From contig CM068319.1 in assembly GCA_034766995.1 (NCBI GenBank), positions 20,895,469 to 20,959,468 on the forward strand: a stretch of 64,000 bases of DNA. The letters run 5' to 3'. The notes below the pieces were generated by a model. It ran no database searches and had not been told where the DNA came from. It saw nothing but the letters and a program-made list of their open reading frames with translations. Shown here one piece after another: positions 37,027-50,014 of the stretch. The stretch's first letter is position 1; every line of letters begins with the position of its first letter. The translations under genes were made by a program, and so were the position numbers. This DNA is from Acanthacorydalis orientalis. Its lineage: Eukaryota > Arthropoda > Insecta > Megaloptera > Corydalidae.

Positions 37027-37134
37027 TTAAAAATCATAAGAATTCGCCTCATCGTCTCCTTTTCTGACCTTGAATATTAATTTATAAACTGCACCGGCTG
37101 CAACACCACCAATAATTGGACCAGCCCAATATAT
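37027..37134 (-). CDS. Aquaporin last exon (TM6 and C-terminus), with internal donor
   Basis: Encodes [20 protein letters not shown] and continues [15 protein letters not shown] with a TAA stop at 37027-37029. Acceptor TTTTTTACAG. An internal AAG/GTCAGA site at 37069/37068 allows splicing to the downstream alternative exon. Confidence 0.93.
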   Translation of the reverse strand: MYWAGPIIGGVAAGAVYKLIFKVRKGDDEANSYDF

Positions 37135-38802
37135 CTGTAAAAAATACGGAATTATAATGAGAGTCATGTCAGATTTATTTTACGAGTATGTACTCTTTTT
37201 ATGGAAAAAATGTGACTCGTAATTATTATATTGAACTTTTTTAATATTATTTAACAATTAGTTGATTAATTAATAAGTGTCAAATATAATTATGTCTTTT
37301 ATTCTTTGACTCTTATTCATTCTTTTTGTATACATTCTATTTTTTTTGTATACAAAACATGATTATCAACCGGTTCGAAAATATATATAATTTAATATTT
37401 ATTTTAGTACGAGATAATTTAATAATGTATTCAAAGACGGTTTAGTTACTTTTAAGTCTCGATTATGTATTGATTAAACATTTAATGCAATCCTCATGCA
37501 TTTATTATGAGACATGCAACGACAATTTCATAAGATTTTTTTTCATATACGAAACGGACCCATGAAGTAAGTTCCAATCGCAAGTAATGGCTTTTCTAGT
37601 GGCACATAGGGAGACGAATAATCATATTAGTATATCATGATTCAAGAAGAAAACATTAGGCAAGTCGTTATTTCTCGATTTTTAATTATAAGTTCATCAT
37701 ATCTTAAAATAATCAAATAAAACTAAATTCTTCTAATTATGAAATACGGTTCAATGATCAAATGTTTGAATGACAAATAAATATTTATACGGTTCAATTT
37801 TATTGATAAATTTTTGAAATTGTTATAAGACTGTAAATAAAACGATAAATCATTTAAAACAAAAAACGAGCTCTACTCAACTCTGAGATTATTTTAGTTC
37901 ACATTACATTAGTTTACATCCGGTTAATTCTGATTCTTTATCCACTCAATATCAAGCTTCAATCACGATTAAAAAAATAATATATCGGCGATTAAAATAT
38001 TCCCGTAATGAATTATTTATTATAATTGTCCCAATAGATTTTATTAAAATTTAAAAAACCGTATTTGTAAAATATAAATTATAAATAAAATATAAAATTA
38101 ATTATAATTTAAATATAATTTAAAATAGTACAATATTAATGAAATAATAATTAGAATAAAACATTTTTTTATTTAGAAAATAAGTTATGACGATATTTGT
38201 GTGCACATATATAATTATTGTTTTTTTTTTTTGGAGAATCATAAGATTACAGTTCTGCATAAGAAAATAATACCAAGAAGACTAAATATAATGCATTTTG
38301 ATAGCTATTGTATTCATAATGTTGCTAATTTACATAAAATTGAATTCAAAGAAAAATGTAACAATTGATTTATAAAATATATTTATATAAAGTTACAATC
38401 GTTTGTTTTCATTCTGTGACCTCAATGTTATATTGTTATCTTTGTCTTATTTGAATACTCTTAAAGTATTCTGATATGACCGGTTTCTTGACCCATCTCT
38501 TGGTAATTTGATATATACTTTTGGAAATCCATCGTATTCGAGTACTTCAATAATCAATGAGAGAAATGTGAAAAGAACTATATGTTTATAAAATGTGAAA
38601 AATTTTTATTTACTTAATATATTAATATATTTGGTTGAAATTCAACATATAAGCACTGTCTATAGAAATAATAAGGAGAATTGAAAGAAAAGTATAATAC
38701 CTTTGATGAAATTTTAGTATTTAAAGATATGCAACACATATTAATGTAATATTTAGATCGTTCTTAAGGGAACTTATTATACAAATACGAAAAAATATGT
38801 TT

Positions 38803-38845
<43 letters not shown>

Positions 38846-40424
38846 CAAATAATTTACAATTAAAAAAAAATAGATACTAACCCAATGATCTTTCCATGCA
38901 CTCATTACTAAAGCTGGACCAAAACTTCTCGCTGGATTCATACTGGAACCAGTGTACTTAATCTAAAAATTAACAATCTATATATTTTTTTTGTTCATGT
39001 GTTTCTTTTTTAAATCTGATGATGAAATCATTTTTAAAATTCAATACAGTTACTTTTGTAATATAATAAGATAAACATTTTTATTAAGTGTGGTTTCCTG
39101 TCATGTTTTTTTTATTATTAATTATTACTGATTTTACATTAACTACGTATTGTAATAAATGAAAAAGTTTTCATTATAAAAAAATACTATTTATATTCGC
39201 AGTAATTAAATATGTTGTGAAGAATCGAAACCAAATCTTGAAACTGGTTAAAAATCTATAATTTGAGCATTATTATATTTTTACAAAGTATATCCTTCGA
39301 AATAAACACAGTATTGAAAATATTATTTAACATTATACTAAGGCAATTAGTTTTAAAAGTAATAAAAGAATAAATGCTATTAATTTTTCTTATTATTACA
39401 GAAGATAAAACATTTTACTATAATTATTATATCTATATAATTATTATATCTAGCTCTTTGTCAAAAATGTATAACATTGTAATTAATTAGTTTTAATATT
39501 TATTATTTATAATAATTTTAAAACCAATTTTTTTATATGTACTTGGATAAATTTGTAAGAGTCTCTTTTGTCCCTGTTTATACATTAATAATTTATATCT
39601 GTAATTTTTATAATAAAAAAATAGTTTTTGCATCATATTCTTTTTTAAGAGAAATATCTGAATATCTAGAGAAAAATTATTCAGTTTTTTAATTATTCCA
39701 TTTACTGACATATTCTTAATTATGTTGTTTGCTTTATTGTTTTTTTTACGATTTAAATAATGTTTCTTATATAAATTGCATTCTAATTTCATATTACTTT
39801 ATTGTAACTGATTCTTTTTTATACAACAAACGTCTATTAGTTTCTCTAAAAAGTTGTATACTAATAAACATAATAAAAAATATCGAGTATTATTTATATA
39901 ACGTAACAAAATGAAAATTTGATTCATTAAAAACAAAGTAATTAGTTTAATCTGAACTGGTATCTAAAACATATAATTATGATTTTTTTTTATAAAATAA
40001 TATTTATAAAGTTACGTACCGCACTAAGATGGCATGCAGCAATACTGAGACCAATAGCAAGTGGTACAGAACCTTTTACATCGTTTCTACGGTTATCACA
40101 AACGGCTTCAACAACTAGTACCAAAACGAAAGTAATGATAATCTCCATTACACATCCCTGCCATGGTAAAAGATTGACATCTAGTCCAGTAACACCTAAA
40201 CTTCCAACGACCGATGGTGGAGTGATAACCTAAAACCAGATTGAACAAATCAAATGCCAAATATTGATAATTTTTTCGACCCACTACGAGTACTTTTACT
40301 TCAATATTAAACTGGTTAGAACCAAATCAGTTTATCGACTTGTATTTTTACTCTATGTAAAGTTGTTTCTTCAGTTTATTAGTTTAGAATTCTTTCATTT
40401 AAAATATTATAAAGAACATATTAG

Positions 40425-40492
<68 letters not shown>

Positions 40493-40722
40493 ATTCAAAC
40501 AAAAAACATTTGCCTTGTTTCCACTTAAATAATTTTTAGTTCTTTAACTATATAAGGATTCTTTTTTTAATCTTTATAAAATATATATTATTTTTCTTTT
40601 TGTCGGTTTCTGATTTCCTGTAATTAGTTTATTTTAATAACAAATAGCTTCTTATGAAATTAATACATATTTATTAATATATTTTTTTTCAAAAATTCAA
40701 GTATTTATTGTTAATAATTTTG

Positions 40723-40763
<41 letters not shown>

Positions 40764-40919
40764 AAAATAACTAACCTTCAGTAAAGCAGCTCCTGCTACA
40801 GCACCAATACATTGTACAGCTATATAAAAAACAGCTTTCATTATACTAATGTCTCCACTAACAAAAAGCCCGCATGTAACTGCTGGGTTTATGTGACAAC
40901 CGCTTACGTGCCCAAGACT
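37027..40919 (-). CDS. Aquaporin water channel, insect PRIP-like (N-terminal exon not found)
   Basis: Plasma-membrane water channel of the MIP family. Four exons on the minus strand join in phase 0: 40776-40919, 40020-40229, 38882-38962 and 37027-37134, all with GT-AG borders, giving the last 180 residues. Both pore half-helices are present: HINPAVT in the first exon and SMNPARS in the third. In the selectivity filter the TM5 His (ACHLSA) and the Arg of NPAR are conserved, while the position three before the second Asn is Ser where mammalian AQP1 has Cys. NPARS and the later YW pair fit a water-selective channel, not a glycerol facilitator. The C-terminus is [13 protein letters not shown]. 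The missing part is TM1 and TM2 (about 70-85 residues). It should lie beyond 40919, but I see no candidate up to 64000. An alternative last exon lies at 35460-35513. PRIP is my best subfamily guess ([12 protein letters not shown] end); DRIP is the alternative. Confidence 0.93.
37135..38881 (-). other. Aquaporin intron between the NPARS exon and the last exon
   Basis: AT-rich, 1747 bp, with one TA array at 38809-38842 and a poly(T) run at 38221-38233. A GC-richer island at 37545-37640 is listed separately. Confidence 0.7.
37545..37640 (-). other. Unexplained GC-richer island with short open frames in an aquaporin intron
   Basis: On the minus strand one frame reads [20 protein letters not shown] and continues GPFRI before a stop. 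Another frame, after a possible CCACTAG acceptor, stays open for about 33 codons. Base composition differs from the rest of the intron. No acceptor suits the first frame, and inserting either exon would remove TM6. It may be a transposon scrap; it is not annotated as coding. Confidence 0.3.
38882..38962 (-). CDS. Aquaporin exon with second NPA motif
   Basis: 81 bp, 27 codons, phase 0 at both ends: [20 protein letters not shown] and then SAWKDHW. Acceptor ATTTTTAG, donor GTTAGT. Contains loop E, the re-entrant half-helix with the selectivity-filter Arg. Confidence 0.95.
38963..40019 (-). other. Aquaporin intron
   Basis: AT-rich, 1057 bp, with no long TA array. A minus-strand frame at 39493-39792 (99 codons, very Lys/Asn/Ile-rich) has no family resemblance and is regarded as chance. 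Confidence 0.7.
40020..40229 (-). CDS. Aquaporin exon covering loop C, TM4 and TM5
   Basis: 210 bp, 70 codons in phase 0, from [20 protein letters not shown] through the TM4 stretch [17 protein letters not shown] to the TM5 end [12 protein letters not shown]. The donor is GTACGT. The plus strand of this exon also has an open frame, which is a shadow. Confidence 0.95.
40230..40775 (-). other. Aquaporin intron with two long TA arrays
   Basis: 546 bp, with TA arrays at about 40429-40491 and 40728-40759. The second lies about 15 bp from the splice donor side. Confidence 0.8.
40776..40919 (-). CDS. Aquaporin exon with first NPA motif (first exon visible)
   Basis: 144 bp, 48 codons in phase 0: [20 protein letters not shown] through TM3 to [10 protein letters not shown]. 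The acceptor TTATTACAG shows that an upstream coding exon must exist, ending in phase 0. Confidence 0.95.
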
Positions 40920-41644
40920 CTGTAATAAAAATAAGAAAAAAAATTAGCAAAATTTAAATCATTATCATTTTAAAGTTTTTGTGAACTATTAATGCTCTCT
41001 ATTAATAATTCACTCTTTAAATGCACAACAAAAGAACATTAAACAAGATATTTTAAATACATATGATATACATGAAAAGAAAAAGTAAAATGAAACCGAA
41101 TAATATATATATATATACATATGTGTGTGTAAGTGTGTGTTTATGTGTGTTTATTTGAATAATCTGGCCTTGTTTATGATTTAAAATAATTAAGTAATTT
41201 CAATTTCAGAAAATACAAAACAAAAACAGAAAAAATCACGTTAAAAATAACAAGAAGAAATAGAAACAGTATTAGATAGAAAGTATAAGCACTCTGGGAG
41301 AAGAATGAGGATGCCATTTTGCAAGTACAGAAATTGTTTATATTTGTTTATAGCAGTAAGTATCTTATCTGTTAATTAAAAACAAAGATATTTTTGTGTG
41401 TTATTTTTATAAATTTGATTAAAAGAAAAAAGTATACATATAAGGAATAAATTGATGTAGAATAATAATTTGGCGCCAATGTTCAATCAATTTGAAGTAA
41501 AACAATTTTAATCTGCCATTTAGAGCACAAAATTAAATTGAAACATGTTTTGTCAAAAGATAAAAAAAAATATAATTGATTAACGATACTCTGTATTAAA
41601 ATACTGTAGTTAATAATTGTCGAAGTTCAAAAATGTAAAATTTA

Positions 41645-41650
<6 letters not shown>

Positions 41651-41711
<61 letters not shown>
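41651..41711. repeat. Pure (TA)n array of about 60 bp
   Basis: Uninterrupted TA dinucleotides preceded by ACATACATA. Confidence 0.95.
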
Positions 41712-41714
<3 letters not shown>

Positions 41715-43678
41715 CACAATAATGATTGCAGATATTTTAAATATTAAACAAACAAGTATTATTTAAACAGACAAATATATTATTTTTTCGATTATGTTGT
41801 ACGGTTTAATTTCGAACATATAATTAAAGAACATTGATAACATCATTTTGAAATATCCTCAATTGAAATATAATACTGAAAACATTTATCCGTGTTCGAA
41901 TCTAAATATACCATTCTCGGTATGTCACAAGAGTTTAAGAATTTGTCTCTGAAGCGACATTCATTTAAGACATGTAAAGTTTTATGTAGCGTCATTAATT
42001 ATATTTAATGACTTGTCTTGTTCGAACCCGCTGAACGCTTTCAGCGAAACTTATTATTGTATTGAGAAAATAAATAAATATACAAATCTCTCTCTGTGTT
42101 TTTTCGGTGCATGCATAAAAAAGCGTCTTTGTAAAATTTTACATGCGTTCTATTTAAGTCAGTCATATAGTTGGCAGTTTGGATTTAAATATCAATAGTA
42201 GATCTTGAACTAAACATATAAGTTGTAATATTTCGTCATATCCGGTGTCCACATATATATGTTGTTGAACAACCGAACATATATATTATTACATCAATAA
42301 AATATGAATTTGAAATAATATTATACCAGCTGATTCAAGCTATTGGGTAGAAAAACATATCACACCCATATCCAGCAATGATTTAATGTTTATTTTTTTT
42401 TTGCTTAGCTGTAAATTTTCATTACAATGACATTTGGTCAAGATATGTTGTTTAAAAAGTTTATATATTACTTATAACAGTTAAATGTTTATACTCGATA
42501 ATAAATTAGACTATTCAATCAGTTTACTGAACAACATGTACAGGTAAATATAAAAAGTAAAACACATTTTATAAATAATAGTTGTATATATGTTAGTTGG
42601 AAGTGTATATAATTTTTTTACAAAAAAATATATCTAAAGCTCACATAATAATAATAGATATTTTATAACATAAAAATTACAAAAACTATGAAAGAGTGTA
42701 CTAGAAATTATAAACAAATCATTTTATAGGAATATGCAATATACTTTTTGCACGAACTAGATTATTGAAGATATTTGTTGTAAGAAAAGCATAATCATTA
42801 CTTTTCTCTGTCATTATAATTTAAAAAATGTTAATGATCGAAGAAACATGTTAATACGCTTTTGATTGACCTGAAATGTGAACACACAGTGAAAAAAGAA
42901 TATAACATGGTAAAAAATTATAATGTCAGACTATAATTTAGCCTGTATATTAAAGATGATATTTTCATTATTCTTTCGTAACTGTAACACTGATGTAATG
43001 ATAAAAAAAGTGTACAGACTTCACTGAACATTCCATAAAATAATTTCTGTTCTTGAAATGCGATATATTTTTATTTGTCTCTGTGATGAAAATTACAAGA
43101 TAATTATTTTATACTGAATGCCGTTTAATGTTACTGAAATATTTGAAAATAAAAAATCAGAACATAATTATTTCTTTTCCTGTTAGTAACAATTATAAAA
43201 AAAATTATAAATGACATATTACTTTTGTAGAATATAAATTATTATTATATTTAAAGTATTTTTATGAAATGGTATTAATTTAAAGTGTTTTCAAATATAC
43301 ATTTTTGAAAATAAATATTATATTTACCACTTAATATATTTTTTTGGCAATAAAAAAATATCAAAACGTAATTTTTTTGGAAATATTGTTTAAGTATGCC
43401 TCAAAATGTTACATTCTGATATGAAAAAAAATTGATATTGTAGAATTCAGTTTTAGATTAAAAGATTGCCATTATTTAAATTAGTATTAATTTACTGTTT
43501 TTATAACTAGTTATTAAGCGCTGTATTAACATTAAAATGTTATTTTATATGCCCATATATATATTATAATAATCCCAAAAAAAATTATAATAATTTTTGT
43601 GATTATTTTAAAACGCTATTAATGTCTAGCCCAATTAAGTATTCGACATAACAGTATTCATTTTAAAGAACAGAATAT

Positions 43679-43806
<128 letters not shown>

Positions 43807-44261
43807 GTTTAAATTTCAACTCAGCAATATTGATCAATAGCCTAGTACGCTAAATAATTTATTATAATCATTTATTTTCATCAATACAACAATACTAACT
43901 GTATTAATTAGTATAGAAATTCTAATACATATCGAATATAAATTAATAAAAATGGAATCGCATCTAATGGAGGCTTTTCAGAGGTTGTCGAGGCACAAAT
44001 TAAAAATATATTTTAACAATAAGTTTTAAAACAAGTTGCATTCATAAAAAATAAAATCAGGTTTATTTCATTTGTATGAAATTAATAATTCATATGCTAT
44101 GAGTTTGAATCTAGACTTATTATAAAAATTTCTTTTATTTCTTTAAATACCTATTATTGCCTATTATTACACAGTAAAACTGTATTTTTGAGTACAAAAT
44201 CGACCCAACTCAATCAAATGTAAACAATAACATTTATTCTTGTAAGACGGCTGATTTTTAA

Positions 44262-44361
44262 AACTTGTGGTCTGAATCTTGAGTTTTTTGAAGATGGCAG
44301 GTGTTCCGCAAAAAAATATAATCTCAAAGCTTCCGTGAGTCGAAAAAGTTTGTAGACCACT
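44262..44361. mobile_element. Possible hAT transposon right end (relic)
   Basis: The right edge, read on the minus strand, is AGTGGTCTACAAACTTTTTC then GACTCACGGAAGC. It resembles the CAGTGGT..CAA..TTTTT.G..CCACGGA ends of Charlie-type hAT elements (recalled pattern). Inside, GGCAGGTGTTCCGCAAA is also typical of such ends. I cannot find a matching left end, so this is a fragment. Confidence 0.4.
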
Positions 44362-44671
44362 CCATTAAATCAATACAAAAGTAATATTAATTAGATTTCA
44401 AGAATAAATTGAAGAGGTGTCTCAGTAAAAAGTCGTTTTTAACCTGTCTAGATCCCCTGTTACGGAATTTGATGTCCTAACCAGGTATACTTATAATTAT
44501 TATTATTTTAATGAGATTCCAAATTCATACTTCCATTGAAATTATTTTTTTTAAGAAAGAATTACAAGTCATAGTTCTGAATTCTTTCTAAAAATATGAC
44601 AATCAATATCTAAATTCGTTAACATTCTGCTGTCAGTCTTTAAATTCGCATTTGTAGCTTATGTATGTATG

Positions 44672-44711
<40 letters not shown>

Positions 44712-44895
44712 AAAAATAATGTATGCATCTATGTAGATAAATAATAAATAAGACCGTGGTAATAAATAAAAGAGTATTTCACTTCATGTAATAAGCGTCT
44801 ATAAGTGCACACTTTTTACAAGAATTATGATTACGTGTAACAGTACTTGCAATTGAAGAACCCATTCGTTCTGATTGCATATTATGATTTAATAT

Positions 44896-45000
44896 ATGAA
44901 AATGTCTAATGACTCCACGATAACGGAGCGATATTTGCGAAGCCTTGACTCCGAACACCTGCAAAAGCCGGCGGCGTTGCAGATTTGGGGCATCACTTAT
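44896..45000. other. Unexplained GC-rich patch
   Basis: About 100 bp including GCCGGCGGCGTTGCAG, in DNA that is otherwise extremely AT-rich. Both strands are open here (84 and 83 codons), and I recognise neither translation. It may be a promoter, a 5' exon or a fragment of a mobile element. On the minus strand a possible acceptor TTTTGCAG occurs near 44953. Confidence 0.35.
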
Positions 45001-46351
45001 TATTTCAAAAAAAGAAAAAACGTATCTACACATCGCTTTTACAAAACAAATACACTAATAATTTTGCCGTGTCTGATTTGTGAATTTAAGAACATAATTA
45101 TTTTGTTGCATTATAATGGCGAGCAATGTTGTCATGTTGATTTATGAGATGAAACTTCGTATGTGAATGTTCTTCGTTCTCTGTAATATTTTATCTTCGG
45201 TCGATTTTAATTTTCAATCGTTTAACTTTTTTAATGTGTTCTTTGATCGGTTATTTTTTATATTTAATTAATTAATTTATTGAAATAAATAAATAAATAT
45301 TCTTATAATTGCATTTAAGGTCTTTCAGTTTCTCATATTATTTATTATCGAGATTTTATGATTTATGAATGTTGTTTTATGAAAATAATTAACTTAATAT
45401 TATCAATTAATTAATATTAAAAGACAGTTCAAGTGAAAGAGTTAATACATTGGTTTGTTTTCGAAATGATGAAGAATGTATTCTCAGTTCAAATTTAATC
45501 TCACGGTATTAATTATCTTGTATTTTTTTATGAAGACAATTTTCAACTCATTAAGAAAATAATAAATATTTTTCTATCAGAATGACGTTTTTTCAATAGT
45601 ATAAATAAATATTATCGAAATATATTTGACAATAATTCTGCATGCATTTTTACCCCTATACACACCCAGACATATTGTACCATCATCAATATTGTCAACC
45701 ATTTACGATTTACTCTTGGACAAATTCTTCCTTTTTTAAGTGATTTGTACCGAGTGTCCCGTTCTTTTATTCATTTTTAATACATTTTCGGATATTTTTA
45801 TCCCATACATTCTTCTGCCTCTTATAGCTATCTATTTGTCTACATTCCATATATCTCTCTCTTTTTTTTCTCTTCTTAAATTTCAATATGAATATATTTT
45901 TCTCTATGTATTCAACAAGCAAAATTTACATTTGTTAAATACACAGAAGAATATAAAAGCAAGGATATAAGTTATTTTTAGAAACTAATAAATGTAAAAA
46001 CTATATACACACTTATCTAATGAATTTACGATCATAATTATTTTTTATAATTTTAATTTAAAATATATAAATAAAAATATGAATGTTTATTTTAAAATAA
46101 CTGTTATTAATGTTATAATCTAAACAGTTAATATATAGTTACATGTATATTTTTGGTAAATATATAATTAATAAAAAATTGAAAATAATGTTCACTTGAC
46201 GATGATAAATGGAAGAGAGGTCAAACGTTATTTTTTATTTTTAATAAAATAGTTGAAAAGTCAATTTTCTCATTGAGAAATTAATAAGTAATATTAAATG
46301 AATATGATTTAATACATTTTATTTTTCAACAGTTTTGAATACAAATATATA

Positions 46352-47200
46352 CAGCGTGTTCCAAAAAATGTATACGCATTTTAACTGTCCATAGCACTCT
46401 TAATTTTCTTTATTTTTTAGGTAAAAGTGATTTAAAATAATGGCTGATCTTAGACTAAACTTTGCAGAAAGAAAATTTGCCGTGAAGTACTACTGAATTA
46501 AAGTGTAGACATTTTAGGATGAGTCCTTTAAATTAAACGGCTGAATTAATCGCCAAAATTGCAGTTATTGAACATCTGATGTTACGGAGGAACAGCATGT
46601 AAATTTACTAAGAGTTTCAGTGTGGTGTGGATTTTCAGCAAGGTGTTTAATTGGATCATTCTTTTTTGATAGCATTGTGACTGGTGATGTTTACTTGAAT
46701 CTTCTGCAGGAATTCGTCATACCACGTATCCGTGAGATCTTTAGGGATGAAGAGGACTTTTTTTCAACAAAATGATCCATCTTCCCACTACGATCTTGAT
46801 ATGAGAACCTATCTTGATGAAATTTGCCGAACAGATTGATTGTATGTGGATGTAGCATTGAATACCTCCTGCGCTCCCTGGACCTCGCGCCCATGGACTT
46901 TTTTATGGGGACTCATCAAAGATAAAGTCTATAGTATAAAACCGGCAACAGTTAATGAATTGAGAGCAGCCATTGAAAGAAAATGCGTCTAAATACCAAA
47001 CCAAAACCATGCGTTCTGTTTGCGAATCCATTGCTCCACGTTATCAGCAGTTCCTGGACCAAAATGGTCATCAGTTTGAGCACTTACGATATTTTAAAGA
47101 AATCTATGCCTACCTTCTTTAATTTGGAGTTTTAACCTTAGTTATACCTTAATAAATATTAAATTTATAATCATTCAAAGTATTTGTACAATTTTTGGGA

Positions 47201-47205
<5 letters not shown>
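46352..47205 (+). mobile_element. Decayed Tc1/mariner-superfamily transposon (DUF4817-type transposase)
   Basis: The ends form an imperfect inverted repeat of about 20 bp. The left is CGTGTTCCAAAAAATGTATAC (46355-46375); the reverse complement of the right is CGTCCCAAAAATTGTACAAA (47184-47203). TATA lies on both outer sides, which fits a TA target. Inside is a broken transposase. It starts MADLRLNFAERKFAVKYY followed by a stop, then in shifting frames [47 protein letters not shown], a WTFLWGLIKDKVYS segment, and HFEHL/QFEHL-like residues before a stop at 47120-47122. These match the HTH-plus-DDE layout, but at about 850 bp the copy is shorter than a full element, with several stops and frameshifts. 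Non-functional relic. Confidence 0.85.
46440..47122 (+). pseudogene. Transposase pseudogene of the mariner-like relic
   Basis: Stop codons appear within 20 codons of the ATG, the reading frame shifts at least three times, and part of the helix-turn-helix region between about 46500 and 46600 is unrecognisable. Conserved pieces around the catalytic domain remain in the middle (FQQND..SHY) and the C-terminal third. Confidence 0.8.
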
Positions 47206-47239
<34 letters not shown>

Positions 47240-47691
47240 GTATGTGCATATGTATGAATTAGTGTGAACCCAGTTTTTTGTGTTTTATTAGTTTGGAGGG
47301 TAAAGATACTAATTTCTACACAAGCGTCAATTAACGTTTACTCCACAAAATATGAAATCTATAAATATTTTAAACAGGTTAATGAACTGATTTATGTATG
47401 AATAATAAGCATACATTAATTCTAGTCGCACTTGTTAAGTTTATATAAACTGTTATAACCGATAGTATGTCATATTTTGTGTAAATGATCAACAATTATA
47501 ATCTGAGTTAAAATTTGTGTCTTTACCCTAGAAATATGTATACTTATATTAAAATCTTGCAACTACTTAAATGCATTTCTTCATTTGAATACATACTTTT
47601 AAGTAATTTTAATGAGTTTTTAAGCAATTTTATGAAATAAAACCATAAAAATTATATACGAAACATTTATTTCTTTTTATACACACACACT

Positions 47692-47728
<37 letters not shown>

Positions 47729-47962
47729 GAACAGCATGACTGATTTTTTTTTTAATAAAACTTTTGTAAATATCATCCTTCGTTTTAATGTATTTATAAT
47801 TAACATTTATTTAATTACAAAACATTGCAATCTGTGAAATGATGATCATTTATAAGTATATTGCAGATTTTTGAGTGGATGTATCTTTGTTAATTTAGCG
47901 AATTCTGGACCAGCCTGTCCCTGAACACACCTCAATTCTTTCATTATGAACAATCTAATGGA

Positions 47963-48020
<58 letters not shown>

Positions 48021-49949
48021 TGTTATATTAATTTTGGTGATGTATCCAATGAAGAAAATTAATTTGAGTTTTCAGACATCACACATATCGTTTACTACTA
48101 CTTGTGTAATTAAACGACAAGGTCTTTCTCACAACTATTATTGAATTTAGGTTGGTAACACTGCATGATAATATTTAATACGGTAAAAGTGTAAGTGCTA
48201 TGAGTCAATAAACCAAAATTAGAATTAATGTTTAGTAAATATATTGCTAGACTGCTAGACGCAGTACAAGTTTTTTGTACATGTTTTTTTCTCGCTAGTT
48301 AGTTTTTTTTTTTATAATCACGAAGCCTCCGGGCCACGTTGACTTAAATGATCCGAGATTGTTATGAATGAAAATACGTTTATGGTGTATTTGACAGAAT
48401 AGAATATTTTCACACGCACTGCCAATTAATAAATATGTTATATGACTAGATTAAGTTCAATTTATTCTAATATAATTGCTCTATCTGTTTTGAAATCGTT
48501 TTAATTATTATAAAATTATATTAATTATAGAGTTTACTGCTTTTGAGTACACATAAATACACATATGTGCAGACACGCATGCATAGATGCAAGTTCTTAA
48601 ATGTCACTCAATACAAATTAATGCAAACTTATTTATAGATCAAATTTAATAAATCATAGTATTATTTCCATAAGATTAAATAGTGATGATTAACTGCAAT
48701 AAAATTATTATTAAGTCTGTATTGTTAATTCAATTATATTTAATGACTTTTTGCAATCTAAAAAATATTTTTTAATTTACAACAGATTTTATTCTTCGGA
48801 GTTATACTTTTTTATTTAATAAAAAAATAGTTTTTCATATTAATAATACTTTTAAATTTTGAAATACAATTTCGATGTAAATTAATTATAAACTATTAAT
48901 TTTTTCAAATTCAATTTTTAATCAAATAACAATTATTCTGTGTATCCGTTCGCATCGTCACTCTTTAGATAGTTAAAGTTGTGATATACTCCTTCGGGTA
49001 GTTATTACTTTTTGCTTTATTTTTATTAAATAATTCTGTTTATTTACAAAAAAATAAATTTAACAAAATGTTAATTTTATGAAAAATTATATTTAGATCT
49101 ACGCCGTCTATAACGATCAAATAATATAAAATCATAACGTAAATACAAAATAAATAAATATAAATAAACACTAACAATTTCAATAATTTGTTCTAAAATT
49201 CATAAAATTGACCAAGTTAAATTTAAATTTTTTTTTTGCAGTAATTCTTTATTTGCAATTTTAAAATTAATTTCATTATACATTTTTTTAGATAATCATT
49301 GATACCTCAAAATTTTAAGATAATCAATAAACGTTGGTTAGTAGCTAAATATAAGTCATTTAGTTATGATCAAAAAAAAAAACAGTCTAAATCTGAGTGA
49401 TGAATAAGTGATGATAAGTATTTTTAATTATTTAATGTAAAAATAGAACACAATATCCCCTATAAATAAATTAAATGTTTATAAGTAGTTCAATATTATG
49501 AGGTTCAAGGAAAAATATATATGATGAAATAAAAAGTAATACAATTCAACGCTCTACTTAAAAGTCACTGTGAGTAAAAAATAATTGCTAAAATTTAAAT
49601 AGAAGTCAAACACAGTAGTGTAAAACTGATTCAGTAAACATTTTTTTTCTATGAATATATATATATATTAAAAATCAAATACTATGTCCTCATTGTAGAT
49701 ATACAAATACTGTTCTATATAATATGTGTTTCAGATATATAATTTAAATATTAATATTATTAATAAGAGTGTGATGCAAGCACAAATTTAACAGAACATT
49801 GAATGCAATGCAATTAGTAACGGATTTGTGGGACCTTGAATTTGAAACACCTGGACGACTAAATCAAGCGTGTATTATGTAATAGAACCTGTGTGTAAAC
49901 TTACAATTCGAAAATCGATTATATATTGATGTTAATACGTACACACACA

Positions 49950-50014
<65 letters not shown>

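Noticed and set aside
39979..40233. 84-codon plus-strand open frame
   Set aside because: Antisense shadow of the aquaporin exon at 40020-40229.
41174..41317. Minus-strand frame starting MASSFFSQSAYTFYLIL, hydrophobic, just upstream of the first visible aquaporin exon
   Set aside because: It lacks the aquaporin TM1/TM2 pattern (no EFLGT-like or AFG-like motif) and no donor in phase 0; hydrophobicity is expected of T-rich DNA.
42018..42030. GTTCGAACCC, like the T-arm of a tRNA
   Set aside because: No acceptor stem, anticodon arm or A/B boxes at the right distances; the same holds for similar strings near 633 and 35156.
46691..46894. 67-codon minus-strand open frame
   Set aside because: Antisense of the decayed mariner-like transposase.
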